A stretch of DNA of 64,000 nt from Haloplanus natans DSM 17983 (GTDB taxonomy: Archaea; Halobacteriota; Halobacteria; Halobacteriales; Haloferacaceae). The position numbers and the translations under genes are program-made. The notes under the pieces are model-generated. The model saw only the letters and a program-made list of their open reading frames with translations, did no database searches and had not been told where the DNA came from. Below are positions 8,062-16,842 of this stretch, one piece after another; within the stretch, counting starts at the first letter, position 1, and every line of letters starts with the position of its first letter. The DNA is taken from contig NZ_KE386573.1 of the NCBI RefSeq assembly GCF_000427685.1, positions 2,712,938 to 2,776,937 on the forward strand, given 5' to 3'.

Positions 8062-8465
8062 GTGAGCGTCGAGTGAGTGGGGGCGGTTACGGTAACAGAC
8101 GGTCCGTCGCCGGCCGACGCGTCGGAGAGTGGCGACGACGATCCCTGTCGGCCGCCTTCGGCACCGCCCGCGTCGGTCGGGGGGATCGCGGTACGGTCAC
8201 GGTCGTCGTGGGTGGGGGGAGTGTGAGCGTCCATCTCGCTCTCGTTGTCGTCGTCTACGTCGGAGTTATTTGTAGTATCGATATCAATCGCGGTGATTTC
8301 GGCGGTCTTCCGCCACTCAGCCGACAGTTTCGGGTCGGCCGCCGTTTCGCCGAACGTGGGGATCGGAGCGCAGGCGGGCGGCGTGATCGGCACGTCGTCG
8401 GGGCCCGTAGCCGCCGGAGTCGTGGCGAGGACGGGCGGCGTCGGGAACGGGTTCGTCGCTAGCAT
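8058..8465 (-). CDS. possible small acidic Pro/Thr/Asp-rich protein
   Basis: A 135-residue frame from ATG 8465 (an alternative ATG at 8504 gives 148 residues). It is rich in P, T, D and S with no recognised domain. In favour: its stop overlaps the next start as ATGA, third-position GC is high, and a TATA-like TTTAT (minus strand, about 8508-8513) would give a start point near 8486. Against: low complexity, and an open frame on the opposite strand. Treat as tentative. Confidence 0.35.
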   Translation of the reverse strand: MLATNPFPTPPVLATTPAATGPDDVPITPPACAPIPTFGETAADPKLSAEWRKTAEITAIDIDTTNNSDVDDDNESEMDAHTPPTHDDRDRTAIPPTDAGGAEGGRQGSSSPLSDASAGDGPSVTVTAPTHSTLT

Positions 8466-8539
8466 CGTGGACGAATCCAGTGGCCGACACCACTTCAATG
8501 GCATCGAGGATAAACCCGCGTTAGCGGCTCTGAAGCCGA

Positions 8540-8555
8540 TTTAACCCGAGTTAAA
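8540..8555. promoter_or_regulatory. inverted repeat TTTAAC-CCGA-GTTAAA, possible operator
   Basis: A perfect 6-bp inverted repeat with a 4-bp spacer between the end of the 106-residue guaA-linked gene and the start of the 8058-8465 frame. It sits about 30 bp upstream of a TATA-like box for that frame, so an operator is possible. TTAA-rich sites of similar look recur at 26131-26154. Confidence 0.3.
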
Positions 8556-8557
8556 CG

Positions 8558-8878
8558 TCAGGCCAGCTCCTCGGCGACCAGATCCACGCCGAACAGGTCG
8601 GGATCCATCGCGAGGTCGGCCTGCCCGCGGGCGAAGTTCGGGAGCGAGTCGTGGCTGTAGACGACGATCCGGGCGTCGGGATTTCGGTCCTTCACGACCG
8701 AGATGGCTGTCGCCTCGTCGAGGTCGGTGAGGACGAACAGGTCGGCGTCGTCGACGCCGGCGTCGTCGAGCACCGACGCGGTGAGGATGCCCTCGATCCG
8801 GGTCACGTCGATACCCTGTAGCTCCAGCGCGGCGCCGAGACCGTCGTGATCCGGGCCGGCGAGGATGGCTCGACTCAT
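8558..8878 (-). CDS. conserved haloarchaeal protein coupled to GMP synthase
   Basis: A 106-residue protein starting [20 protein letters not shown]. The alternating strands (RAILAG, LFVLTDL, ARIVVYS) suggest a small Rossmann-like or receiver-like fold, rather like an NAD- or nucleotide-binding half-domain. The start overlaps the guaA stop as ATGA, so it is translationally coupled. I recall a DUF of this type beside guaA in haloarchaea, but its role is unknown. Confidence 0.7.
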   Translation of the reverse strand: MSRAILAGPDHDGLGAALELQGIDVTRIEGILTASVLDDAGVDDADLFVLTDLDEATAISVVKDRNPDARIVVYSHDSLPNFARGQADLAMDPDLFGVDLVAEELA

Positions 8879-9792
8879 TCGTACTCGATGGTCGCGGGGG
8901 GTTTGTGCGTCACGTCGTAGACCACCCGCGCGACGTTGTCGTTCTCGCCCGTGATTCGGCTCTGAATCCGCTGGAGCGTCTCCCAAGGGAGATCCTGTGC
9001 GCGCGCGGTCATCCCGTCTCGGCTCTCGACGGAGCGGACGGCGACGACCCAGCCGTGGACACGGTTGTCACCTTTGACGCCCGTTGCTTTGCCGATGACG
9101 GCCGCGAAGGCCTGCCACGGGTCGTGTTGTTCGACTTCCTCCTCGACGACGTGACACGCCTCGCGCGCCACGTCGAGTTTCTCCTCGGTTACCTCGCCGA
9201 TGATGCGCACGGCGAGTCCGGGGCCGGGGAACGGCATCCGTTCCGAGACGACTTCTTCTAAGTCCAGTGCCCGCGCCACCTGCCGCACCTCGTCCTTGTA
9301 GAGGTCGCGGACGGGTTCGACGATGCCCTCGAAGTCGATTACGTCGGGCAGGCCGCCGACGTTGTGGTGGGATTTGATGTTCCCCTCGCTCTCGATGCGG
9401 TCGGGGTAGATGGTTCCCTGGACGAGGTAGTCGGCGTCGGCCTCGCGGGCCTCGCGTTCGAACTCGCGGATGAAGCTCTCGCCGATGACGTGGCGTTTCT
9501 CCTCGGGGTCGGTCACGCCCGAGAGGGCGTCGAGAAAGCGGTCCTGCGCGTCGACGATCCGGAGGCTATCCATGAACGCAAAGGTCTCCCGAATCCCCTC
9601 GGTCTCCCCTTTGCGCATCAACCCGGTGTCGACGTAGACGGGGGTGAGCTGGTCGCCGATGGCGCGGTAGGCCAGCGCGGCCGCGACGGAGGAGTCGACG
9701 CCGCCCGAGAGCGCGATGATGGCGTTGTCGTCACCGACCTCGGCGGCGATTTCGTCGGTCGCCTCCGCGATGAACGCGTCGGTGTCGACCAT
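8875..9792 (-). CDS. guaAB: GMP synthase (glutamine-hydrolysing), subunit B
   Basis: A 305-residue ATP-pyrophosphatase subunit of the two-subunit archaeal GMP synthase. It converts XMP to GMP with ATP and ammonia supplied by a separate GuaA amidotransferase subunit, which is not in this window. The PP-loop SGGVDSS is at about residues 30-36; the XMP-binding tail ends KPPATIEYE. The amidotransferase domain of bacterial GuaA is absent, as expected for archaea. Its start overlaps the pyrG stop (TGATG), linking the last steps of GTP and CTP supply. Confidence 0.95.
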   Translation of the reverse strand: MVDTDAFIAEATDEIAAEVGDDNAIIALSGGVDSSVAAALAYRAIGDQLTPVYVDTGLMRKGETEGIRETFAFMDSLRIVDAQDRFLDALSGVTDPEEKRHVIGESFIREFEREAREADADYLVQGTIYPDRIESEGNIKSHHNVGGLPDVIDFEGIVEPVRDLYKDEVRQVARALDLEEVVSERMPFPGPGLAVRIIGEVTEEKLDVAREACHVVEEEVEQHDPWQAFAAVIGKATGVKGDNRVHGWVVAVRSVESRDGMTARAQDLPWETLQRIQSRITGENDNVARVVYDVTHKPPATIEYE

Positions 9793-11438
9793 CAGATCTC
9801 CACCTCCTGCCCTTCGTCGGCCTGTGCAAGCGCCGCTTCGACGAAGGCGACGAATGGCGGGCTCGCCCGGTCGGGACGGGAGCGGAACTCGGGGTGGAAC
9901 TGCGTCCCCAGGAAGTACGGGTGGCCGTCGAGTTCGACGATTTCCATACGGTTGCCCGCGCGCCCGGAGAACGTAAGGTCGCCGGCTTCGAGATCGTCGA
10001 TATACTCCGGGTTGACCTCGTAGCGGTGGCGGTGACGTTCGGTACAGGAGTCGGCGCCGTACACCTCGTGGGCGAGCGTCTCCGGCCGAATCTCGGTTTC
10101 GTGTGCGCCGAGACGCATCGTCCCACCGAGGTCTTCCAGATCGTACTGCTCCGGCAGGAGATCGATCACGGGGTAGGGCGTGTCCGCGTCGATTTCGGCC
10201 GAATGAGCGCCCTCGAGACCGAGGACGTTCCGCGCGTACTCGACGACCGCCATCTGGAAGCCGAGACAGAGGCCGAGGAAGGGCACGTCGTTTTCGCGGG
10301 CGTACCGGATCGCCTCGATCTTCCCCTCGGCGCCGCGGGAGCCGAAGCCGCCGGGGACGACCACCGCGTCCGCCTCGCGGAGGCGTTCGGTGTGGTGGTC
10401 GCGCATCTCGTCGGCGTCCACCCAGAGGACGTTCACCTCGACCTCCTGGTGGATGCCCGCGTGTTTCAGCGCCTCGTGGATCGACATGTACGCGTCTTCG
10501 AGGGCGTACTTGCCGACCAGCGCCACGTCGATCTCACCCGTCCGTTCGCGCGTGACGAGTTCGCGCCACCGGCTGTCCCGCTCCGCCGCCGGCAGCGCCT
10601 CGTCGGCGATATGCAGCCGCTCCATCACGTACTCGTCTAGCCCCTCTTCCTCGACCATCAGGGGGACGTGGTAGATGTCCTCCACGTCGGGGTTGGAGAA
10701 CACCGCGTCGGTCGGCACGTCACAGAACAGCGCGATCTTCTCTTTGGTCTTCGGGTCGAGACGGTCCTCGCACCGGCCGACCAGCACGTCCGGTTGGAGA
10801 CCGATCGAGCGGAGTTCCTTCACGCTGTGCTGGGTGGGCTTGGTCTTTTGCTCCCCGTTTTTCGAGTAGGGGACGAGCGTCACGTGCGCGAAGAGCACGT
10901 CCTCGTCGTCCTCCTCGTGGGCGAACTGCCGGAGGGCTTCGAGATAGGGCATCCCCTCGATGTCGCCGACGGTGCCGCCGACCTCGATGAGACAGACATC
11001 GGTCCCCTCGGCGGCCTCACGGATGCGGCGCTTGATGTCGTCGGTGATGTGCGGGATGATCTGGACCGTGTTGCCCAGGTAGTCGCCCGCCCGCTCCTTT
11101 TCGATGACGTGTTTGTACGTCTTCCCCGTGGTGACGTTGTGGTCGAACGTCATGTCCGTCCCGAGGAAGCGCTCGTAGTTGCCGAGGTCGAGGTCGACCT
11201 CGCCCCCGTCTTTCAGCACGTACACCTCCCCGTGCTGGTAGGGGTTCATCGTCCCTGCGTCGACGTTGAGGTAGGGGTCGATCTTCACGGCGGTCACGTC
11301 GAAGCCCGCGTTCGACAGGAGGCGGCCGGTGCTGGCGGCCGTAATCCCCTTACCGAGCCCGGACATCACCCCCCCGGTTACGAAAACGAACTTCCGACCC
11401 AGTTCCGGGTCGTACCCTGTCTCGGGTTCCGTCGGCAT
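9792..11438 (-). CDS. pyrG: CTP synthase
   Basis: A 548-residue protein with both domains. The N-terminal synthetase domain opens [21 protein letters not shown], the phosphate-binding start of all CTP synthases. The C-terminal class I glutamine amidotransferase has the nucleophile in GLCLGFQ and the late catalytic HPEF. It makes CTP from UTP, ATP and glutamine. Length is normal. First gene of the pyrG-guaAB-small protein operon; divergent from the aldo/keto reductase with 118 bp between starts. Confidence 0.97.
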   Translation of the reverse strand: MPTEPETGYDPELGRKFVFVTGGVMSGLGKGITAASTGRLLSNAGFDVTAVKIDPYLNVDAGTMNPYQHGEVYVLKDGGEVDLDLGNYERFLGTDMTFDHNVTTGKTYKHVIEKERAGDYLGNTVQIIPHITDDIKRRIREAAEGTDVCLIEVGGTVGDIEGMPYLEALRQFAHEEDDEDVLFAHVTLVPYSKNGEQKTKPTQHSVKELRSIGLQPDVLVGRCEDRLDPKTKEKIALFCDVPTDAVFSNPDVEDIYHVPLMVEEEGLDEYVMERLHIADEALPAAERDSRWRELVTRERTGEIDVALVGKYALEDAYMSIHEALKHAGIHQEVEVNVLWVDADEMRDHHTERLREADAVVVPGGFGSRGAEGKIEAIRYARENDVPFLGLCLGFQMAVVEYARNVLGLEGAHSAEIDADTPYPVIDLLPEQYDLEDLGGTMRLGAHETEIRPETLAHEVYGADSCTERHRHRYEVNPEYIDDLEAGDLTFSGRAGNRMEIVELDGHPYFLGTQFHPEFRSRPDRASPPFVAFVEAALAQADEGQEVEI

Positions 11439-11556
11439 AACGACCCTGCGCGAGCGCGCATGAAAATCGTTTCGCCTACGCGCTCCGCGTGCGCCGGGGT
11501 TGCACGGAACTCACCGAAACCGCAGGCTTCGAGTCCGCGGGCTCTCTGGTGACGGT

Positions 11557-12342
11557 ATGGACATCCCGCAACTCGGCTTCGGTACCTACCAGTTGACCGA
11601 CCCGGAACGGTGTGTGAGCGCCGTGCAGACGGCACTCGAAACGGGCTATCGCCACGTCGACACCGCCGAATACTACGAGAACGAGGCCGCCGTCGGCGAG
11701 GGAATCGCCGCGAGCGACGCCGAGGACGTGTTCCTCGCCTCGAAGGTATGGCGTGACCGCCTCGCACACGACGACTTCCTCGAGAGCGCCCGCGAGCGTG
11801 TCGACCTGCTCGGCGTCGACAGCCTCGATCTGCTCTATGTCCACTGGCCGATGGACACCTACGACCCCGCGGAGACGCTCCCCGCCCTGCTCGACGCGCG
11901 CGAGGAAGGGTTGACCCGCGGCCTCGGCCTCAGCAACTTCACGCCCGAACTCGTGGACGAGGCCATCGACCACCTCGGCGAAGCGCCCGCGGCCCACCAG
12001 GTAGAGTTACATCCGCTCTGCCAGCAGGAGGCGTTGCGCGACCACGCCGACCGCCACGGCTACCAACTCGTCGCGTACGCGCCCATCGCGCGCAACGCCG
12101 TCGCGGACGTGCCGGAGATCCGGCAGGTGGCCGAGAAACACGAGGCGACGCCGGCGCAGGTGTCGCTGGCGTGGGTGCTGGCGAAAGGCGTCGTCCCCAT
12201 CCCGAAGGCCGGGACGCCCGCACACATCCGGGAGAACTACGCGGCGCTCGATCTCGACCTCGACGACGAGGACGTGGCCCGGATCGACGCCATCGACCGT
12301 GAGGATCGGGTCGTCGACTTCCCGAACGCGCCGTGGCACTGA
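11557..12342 (+). CDS. aldo/keto reductase
   Basis: A 261-residue TIM-barrel reductase. GYRHVDTAEYYENE holds the catalytic Asp and Tyr, LLYVHWP the catalytic His, and VPIPKAGTPAHIREN is the NADPH 2'-phosphate loop. Start taken at MDIPQLGFGTYQL because the family begins there; upstream in-frame codons are non-conserved. Probably reduces aldehydes or 2,5-diketo sugars; substrate not determinable. Confidence 0.9.
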   Translation: MDIPQLGFGTYQLTDPERCVSAVQTALETGYRHVDTAEYYENEAAVGEGIAASDAEDVFLASKVWRDRLAHDDFLESARERVDLLGVDSLDLLYVHWPMDTYDPAETLPALLDAREEGLTRGLGLSNFTPELVDEAIDHLGEAPAAHQVELHPLCQQEALRDHADRHGYQLVAYAPIARNAVADVPEIRQVAEKHEATPAQVSLAWVLAKGVVPIPKAGTPAHIRENYAALDLDLDDEDVARIDAIDREDRVVDFPNAPWH

Positions 12343-12449
12343 TACGGGCTACCGTAGCGGTCCATAGGCCCTCGGCGTGACGGCCCGGGAGAACCGACGA
12401 GCGTCGGGAACGCCGAAGGGGTATCCGAATAGACAACGTAACAACAAGA

Positions 12450-13046
12450 ATGGCAGACGACAAATCGGGCCGAGAGGCGCAGGCACGCAGTGCCGAACGG
12501 CGCCAGCGGGAACGCGAAATCGCCGCGGCACTGGAGCGCGGCGGTGAAGCGGAACCACCGATCGACGCGGCCGAACTCGTCGACTTCGAGGTGGCGCTGG
12601 AGTCGTTGTCCTATCCGGCGACGGGTGCCGAGATCGTCACCGCAGTCGGCGATCACGAGATCGACGCGGCCGATCGAACGTACACCGTCGGGGAGCTGTT
12701 GCCCAAAGCGGACGTGGAGACGTTCGACTCCCCTGCCGACGTTCGGGTTCGCGTACAGCGACCGACGATCGCCGCGACGATGAAACGGATCGTCGAAGCG
12801 GTCGACGCGCTTCCAAACGAGGAGTTCGGCGGCTCACAGCGCGACGCCTACGAGAAGACGCTCGATGAACTCGAATCGATCGACGAGGACGACGACGAGG
12901 GCGTTCGCGTCATCGGCGACTGGATCGTCGAACGGATTCGCGACGACGAGACGCTTCCGGGGTCCCGAGCGGTACGCCGACGGGCGGCGAAGTTCTGCCA
13001 GGAGAGCGGCTATCGGGTCCGTAACGACGAGTGGCTGGGTGTCTAA
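12450..13046 (+). CDS. conserved haloarchaeal protein (DUF5789/DUF2795-like)
   Basis: A 198-residue, very charged soluble protein. A basic helix (AQARSAERRQREREIAAALE) is followed by YPATGAEIVTAVGDHEI, which resembles small haloarchaeal DUF2795/DUF5789 modules as I recall them. No catalytic motif. Its stop TAA (13044-13046) is the left copy of a duplicated TAA that flanks the palindromic repeat at 13047-13126. Confidence 0.7.
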   Translation: MADDKSGREAQARSAERRQREREIAAALERGGEAEPPIDAAELVDFEVALESLSYPATGAEIVTAVGDHEIDAADRTYTVGELLPKADVETFDSPADVRVRVQRPTIAATMKRIVEAVDALPNEEFGGSQRDAYEKTLDELESIDEDDDEGVRVIGDWIVERIRDDETLPGSRAVRRRAAKFCQESGYRVRNDEWLGV

Positions 13047-13126
13047 TAGTGATCATTGTAAGTCAGTACCGGTGGTTCGCCGACCCGTTCTGGCGAACCA
13101 TCGGTAAACAGTTACAATAAACACTA
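13047..13126. repeat. palindromic MITE-like repeat, copy 2 (80 bp, reverse orientation)
   Basis: Exactly 80 bp. Ends are TAGTGATCATTGTAAG and TTACAATAAACACTA. The flanking triplet is TAA on both sides (13044-13046 and 13127-13129), and the left one is the stop codon of the preceding gene. The ACTGAC side motif is on the left arm (as GTCAGT), so this copy is inverted relative to most others. Confidence 0.95.
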
Positions 13127-13211
13127 TAAGCCACGGCCGGCGGGGACGGGATACGACCGTCGTCGTCGGGCACTTCGTCATGCTTTTCACTACCCGCGCC
13201 AAGGTTCGAGC

Positions 13212-14051
13212 ATGAGCGCGGACGACAAGTATCCCGAAGAGAGCGGGCGGCGGCGGTTCGTCAAAGGCGTCGTCGGTGGCTCGGCGCTCGCGGGCGTGGG
13301 CGCCCTCGGGACGGTCACCGTCAACAGCGCGACCGCCTCGCCCGGGGCCGGCGGTGGGAGCACGCAGGCGTGGGCGATCAAGAACACCGGCGGCCCGGCG
13401 CCGCGCGGAATGCCCCAGATTCCCATCGAGATCGATTCGGAGGGATACCTCAAGGGCGTCTGGCCCACCGTCAAGACCGTCACGCAGGGCGGCCGGCAGG
13501 TCCAGATCGCCGAGATGGAGCTCGGCGGATCGACGTACTCCTCGGAGTGGTTCCAGTACTGCGGCGTCGAGGGGTACGCAGGCATCCAACCGGGCTACGA
13601 GAGCGACAACTACTTCCGCACCGGATCGAACCCCGCCTACGAGTGGCAGTCCCAGAGCAAGGAGGAAGGCGACCGCCTCCACGTCGACGACTTCAGCGAC
13701 TACGAGGAGTGGGGCAACGGCATCGGCACCGCGGGCACCGGCAAGCCCGCGACCGGTCGGTGGCGCTCCGAGGACGCCGAGGACATCGTTCCCATCCAGG
13801 TGCTCCGGAGCACGCGCATCGAGGAGGCGGCCCAAGGCGACGAGTGGCTTCAGGCCAGCACCTCCGAGGGCTTCATCGCGTGGCTCAACAAGTGCACCCA
13901 CTTCTGCTGTGTGCCGGGATACAAGCAGTCCGAAGACGCCGCGCGCTTCGGGAACGCCAACGGCGTCTACTGTCAGTGCCACCAGTCCATCTACGACCCG
14001 TTCAGCGTCGTCCAGACGCTGTTCATCGCGCGGCCGCGCCCCACTAACTGA
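13212..14051 (+). CDS. Rieske [2Fe-2S] protein, Tat-exported
   Basis: A 279-residue protein with twin-arginine signal RRRFVKGVVGGSALAGVGAL, then a periplasm-facing domain. Cluster box 1 is CTHFCCVPG and box 2 is YCQCHQSIYDP: two Cys and two His ligands plus the disulfide-forming cysteines. This is the quinol-oxidising electron-transfer subunit of bc-type complexes. No cytochrome b gene is next to it, so partners are elsewhere. The C-terminus (FSVVQTLFIARPRP) matches full-length relatives. Confidence 0.9.
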   Translation: MSADDKYPEESGRRRFVKGVVGGSALAGVGALGTVTVNSATASPGAGGGSTQAWAIKNTGGPAPRGMPQIPIEIDSEGYLKGVWPTVKTVTQGGRQVQIAEMELGGSTYSSEWFQYCGVEGYAGIQPGYESDNYFRTGSNPAYEWQSQSKEEGDRLHVDDFSDYEEWGNGIGTAGTGKPATGRWRSEDAEDIVPIQVLRSTRIEEAAQGDEWLQASTSEGFIAWLNKCTHFCCVPGYKQSEDAARFGNANGVYCQCHQSIYDPFSVVQTLFIARPRPTN

Positions 14052-14068
14052 ACTGCGAAGTCCCCGTT

Positions 14069-14350
14069 CTACGCGCGCCCACCGCTCACCGGCGGGAACA
14101 GCGCGAGTTCGTCACCCGATTCCAGCGTCGTCTCCAGCCCCTCGGCCCCGTGGACGCTCTCGCCGTTCCGAAGCACGTTGATGTGGTCGGCCACGTTCCC
14201 CGCGTCGTCGAGGACGCGGTCACGGAGAGCGGGCCGCGCCACGAACAGTTCGTCGAGGGCGTCGCCGACCGTCGCGCCGGGTTCGGTGTCGACCCGGATC
14301 TCCCGGTCGCCGGCCACCTCAGCGAGGTCCGCGAACAACTTCCACTGCAT
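14069..14350 (-). CDS. samp1: SAMP1/MoaD-like small archaeal modifier protein
   Basis: A 93-residue beta-grasp protein beginning MQWKLFADLAEVAGDREIRV, very close to Haloferax SAMP1 as I remember it. It should act as a ubiquitin-like protein tag and/or sulfur carrier for molybdopterin after adenylation by an E1-like enzyme. The diglycine that must be C-terminal is present (FPPVSGG) but is followed by two extra residues, RA, before TAG. That tail would have to be removed before activation. Convergent with the Rieske gene, 17 bp apart. Confidence 0.85.
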   Translation of the reverse strand: MQWKLFADLAEVAGDREIRVDTEPGATVGDALDELFVARPALRDRVLDDAGNVADHINVLRNGESVHGAEGLETTLESGDELALFPPVSGGRA

Positions 14351-14388
14351 GGGTACGTCTCGCGCCCCGTCAGTCAAAGGCGTTGTGT

Positions 14389-15543
14389 CTACGCCGGCCG
14401 ACTCCGGGCGTCGAGGCGGCGGTACGTCTCGGGGCGGGCGACGACGTACACCGAGTCGCCGGCGGCGAGCGTCCGGTCGTCGGGCAGGTCGTCGACGCTC
14501 CCGTCCGCGCCGGCGACGGCGACGACGGTGGCGTCGAGTGTCTCGACGGCCGCCCCGGCGAGGTCGCTCCCGTCCGCGACGGTCACGACGTACATCGTCT
14601 CCTCGGCCGCCCGTAGGAGGGAGGCGAACTCGCGTTCGGCCTGTGGTTCGGCGGGCAGGGTCACCAGCCGGTAGGTCGCCTCGCCGTCGAGTCGCGTCGC
14701 CTCCTCCTCCGCGACGGCGAGTGTCGCCACGTCGTCGACGTGTGCGCGCAGTTCGGCGGTCAGGACGCGTTCGGGGCCGTCCGAATCGGTTCGCCACACC
14801 TGCACGCGGTCGCCCGGACTCGCGGCGTTGGCGGGGTCGGCCCGGACCGCGACGGCGACGGTCCCGGGCGCGAGCGTCGGGCCGATACCGGTCGCCCGGC
14901 TCCCCAGCGCGAGATACTCGACGGTGCCGTCGGCCGCGAGTTCCACGTCGACGTAGCCCACGTCGTAGTCGTCCTGCAGGCGGGTGGCGAGCCGATCCTG
15001 CAGTTCCGTGACGGACAGGCGCCGGGGGAAGATCAGCGTCTTGCCCGCGAGTGCCTCCTTGGTCGCTGGGCTGACGGGGTCGTAGCCCTCCATGTCCTCG
15101 ATGTCGTCGACCGTCTCGGGGAGGGTCACGTCCGTGATGCGGCCGACCGAGCGGACGATCCGACTCACCTCCACGTCGAGTTCGCGGGCGCCCGCGACGG
15201 CGAACACGTCGGTCGCGATCCGGTCACCGACGAGGCGGCCGGCGGGCGCGGCGAGGCCGCCGACGGCGAGGGCGAGCGTGTTGAACACGATCCGAGGCGT
15301 GGAGAAGATCCCCGTCTCGCCGCTGAGCAGGTCGGTGAACACCCCGACGGTGTTGAGCGCGAGCGCGACCACCGAGAGACCAAGCAGTATCGACAGCCAC
15401 AGCGGCAGTCGGAGTTTGGTGTACCAGCGGTAGGCGAGCGCCGCGATAGCGCTCACGAGGGCGGCGCCGACACCGACGGCGAGCAACTCCGCGAGGACGA
15501 TGAGCGAGGGGGAGAGGGCGGGCACCGACACCTGGAGCGTCAC
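14389..15543 (-). CDS. membrane protein with TrkA-C/RCK-type domains (second of pair)
   Basis: A 384-residue protein. About three membrane helices lie in the first 115 residues (LIVLAELLAVGVGAALVSAI; LWLSILLGLSVVALALNTVG; FNTLALAVGGLAAPAGRLVG). Soluble domains follow, ending LAAGDSVYVVARPETYRRLD, the classic end of a TrkA-C domain. GTG start at 15543, overlapping the upstream stop as GTGA. It lacks a pore loop, so a regulatory or sensing partner for potassium transport is likelier than a channel. Confidence 0.75.
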   Translation of the reverse strand: MTLQVSVPALSPSLIVLAELLAVGVGAALVSAIAALAYRWYTKLRLPLWLSILLGLSVVALALNTVGVFTDLLSGETGIFSTPRIVFNTLALAVGGLAAPAGRLVGDRIATDVFAVAGARELDVEVSRIVRSVGRITDVTLPETVDDIEDMEGYDPVSPATKEALAGKTLIFPRRLSVTELQDRLATRLQDDYDVGYVDVELAADGTVEYLALGSRATGIGPTLAPGTVAVAVRADPANAASPGDRVQVWRTDSDGPERVLTAELRAHVDDVATLAVAEEEATRLDGEATYRLVTLPAEPQAEREFASLLRAAEETMYVVTVADGSDLAGAAVETLDATVVAVAGADGSVDDLPDDRTLAAGDSVYVVARPETYRRLDARSRPA

Positions 15544-16757
15544 GCGACCGCCTCCCGGAACGCGGTGACCGCGTCGTAAGAGCCGACGACGAACAGGTCG
15601 TCGCCGGTGGCGAGCGCCTGCGACCCACGGGGAGCGAGCTGCCAGCGACCCTCGTGGCGGACGGCGAGAACCGTCACGCCGAAGGCATCGCGCAGGGCGG
15701 CAGCGCCGATGGTCGTCCCCGCGATGGGGGCGCCCTCCCGGACTGCCAGCTTTCGAATCCGGGTACCGGCCTGCCGGAGGATCGAGAGGAGTTCGTACTC
15801 CCGGCGCGTCCCCCGCGACTGGACGGCGAGACGGTCGACCGCCGAGCCGAGCAGCGACGACGCCTGACCGGCGTCGACGGCGACGGTCACGCGGCCGTCG
15901 CCGCCGTCGGCGACGGGGAGGGACGGGGCGACGGCCGGATCGGGCGTCGGCTCCGTCCCGCCGTCGGTGGCGTCGGCGCCATCGTGGACGCGGTCGCTCC
16001 GGAGGCTGAGCACGTCCCCGCGGTAGGTTCGATCCGGAGTGACGACCGCCACCTCGTCGCCGCGGGCGGTGCCGGTGGGGAGGAGCGCACGCACCGAGAC
16101 GCCGCGTTTGCCGGGGGGGACCCGCTTCGAGAGGCCGCCGAGTGGCGGCGCGGCGCTCACCGTCGCTCGCGCGCGCTCGTCGAGCGTCACCGCCACGTCC
16201 GCGAGGTCGAACTCCGTGCGGAGGCGGTCGGCCACCCGACCCTCCAGTTCGACGACGGGCACGTCGGCGGGGAAGGTGGCGGCCCACTCCCGAATCTCAC
16301 GGCGGAGGTCCGCGGGCACGGACGGATACCCCTCCATGTCGCCCACGTCACCGGAGACGCGCACGTCGACCTGACCGCGGCCGCCGACGAGTTCGACGAC
16401 GTCCGTCGAGAGCGTGCGGTCGGTGAGTTTGCGCAGGGAGAGCTTGCGGGGGAACTCGACGCCCATCTTGTCGCCGGCGTTGTGGGCGTACAGCGAGAGC
16501 ATCAACACGACGATGAGCGCGACGCTGAGGCGAATCTGGTTCGACGACCGGGTGAACGTCGGATCGTTCAGCGCCATCAGCCCGCCGTTGACGCCTGCGA
16601 TGGCGACGGCGAGAACGACGACACCGAACGCGGGGACGGTGACGCCGGTGACGTATTTGAAGACGAATCCGAGCGCCCAGGAGACGAGCGCCGGGATGAT
16701 ACCGGTCAAGACGCCGAGATAAATGCCGAGTACCACCTCAACCGGAACGGAGGCCAT
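15540..16757 (-). CDS. membrane protein with TrkA-C domain (first of pair)
   Basis: A 405-residue protein built like its downstream neighbour: three N-terminal helices (VVLGIYLGVLTGIIPALVSW; FGVVVLAVAIAGVNGG; LSVALIVVLMLSLYAHNAG), a shared cytosolic middle region with D(V)GDMEGY/PS, and a C-terminal TrkA-C domain ending ALATGDDLFVVGSYDAVTAF. The two genes look like diverged paralogues. TrkA-C domains bind nucleotide ligands that gate potassium systems. It is divergent from a potassium channel gene, 85 bp apart, supporting a joint role in potassium balance. Confidence 0.75.
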   Translation of the reverse strand: MASVPVEVVLGIYLGVLTGIIPALVSWALGFVFKYVTGVTVPAFGVVVLAVAIAGVNGGLMALNDPTFTRSSNQIRLSVALIVVLMLSLYAHNAGDKMGVEFPRKLSLRKLTDRTLSTDVVELVGGRGQVDVRVSGDVGDMEGYPSVPADLRREIREWAATFPADVPVVELEGRVADRLRTEFDLADVAVTLDERARATVSAAPPLGGLSKRVPPGKRGVSVRALLPTGTARGDEVAVVTPDRTYRGDVLSLRSDRVHDGADATDGGTEPTPDPAVAPSLPVADGGDGRVTVAVDAGQASSLLGSAVDRLAVQSRGTRREYELLSILRQAGTRIRKLAVREGAPIAGTTIGAAALRDAFGVTVLAVRHEGRWQLAPRGSQALATGDDLFVVGSYDAVTAFREAVA

Positions 16758-16842
16758 AGTCCGGTCACGACGGCGAGGCCTAAACCGCTAACGGGACGGG
16801 TCCGACGAGTCCTTTATCAAGCCCGTCCGCGAGGGCGTAGGC

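Noticed and set aside
8073-8544. Plus-strand frames opposite the 8058-8465 candidate
   Set aside because: Glycine-rich or arginine-rich with no start signal; the minus frame has coupling and a TATA-like box in its favour.
12343-12449. Possible repeat copy beginning ATACGGGCTACCGTAGC after the aldo/keto reductase
   Set aside because: The first six bases match copies 1 and 9, but no inner stem, side motif or far end of the family follows.
14389-16287. 632-codon frame merging the second TrkA-C protein with upstream sequence
   Set aside because: The upstream part is out of frame with the first TrkA-C gene; the GTG at 15543 with GTGA overlap and the signal-like first helix mark the true start.
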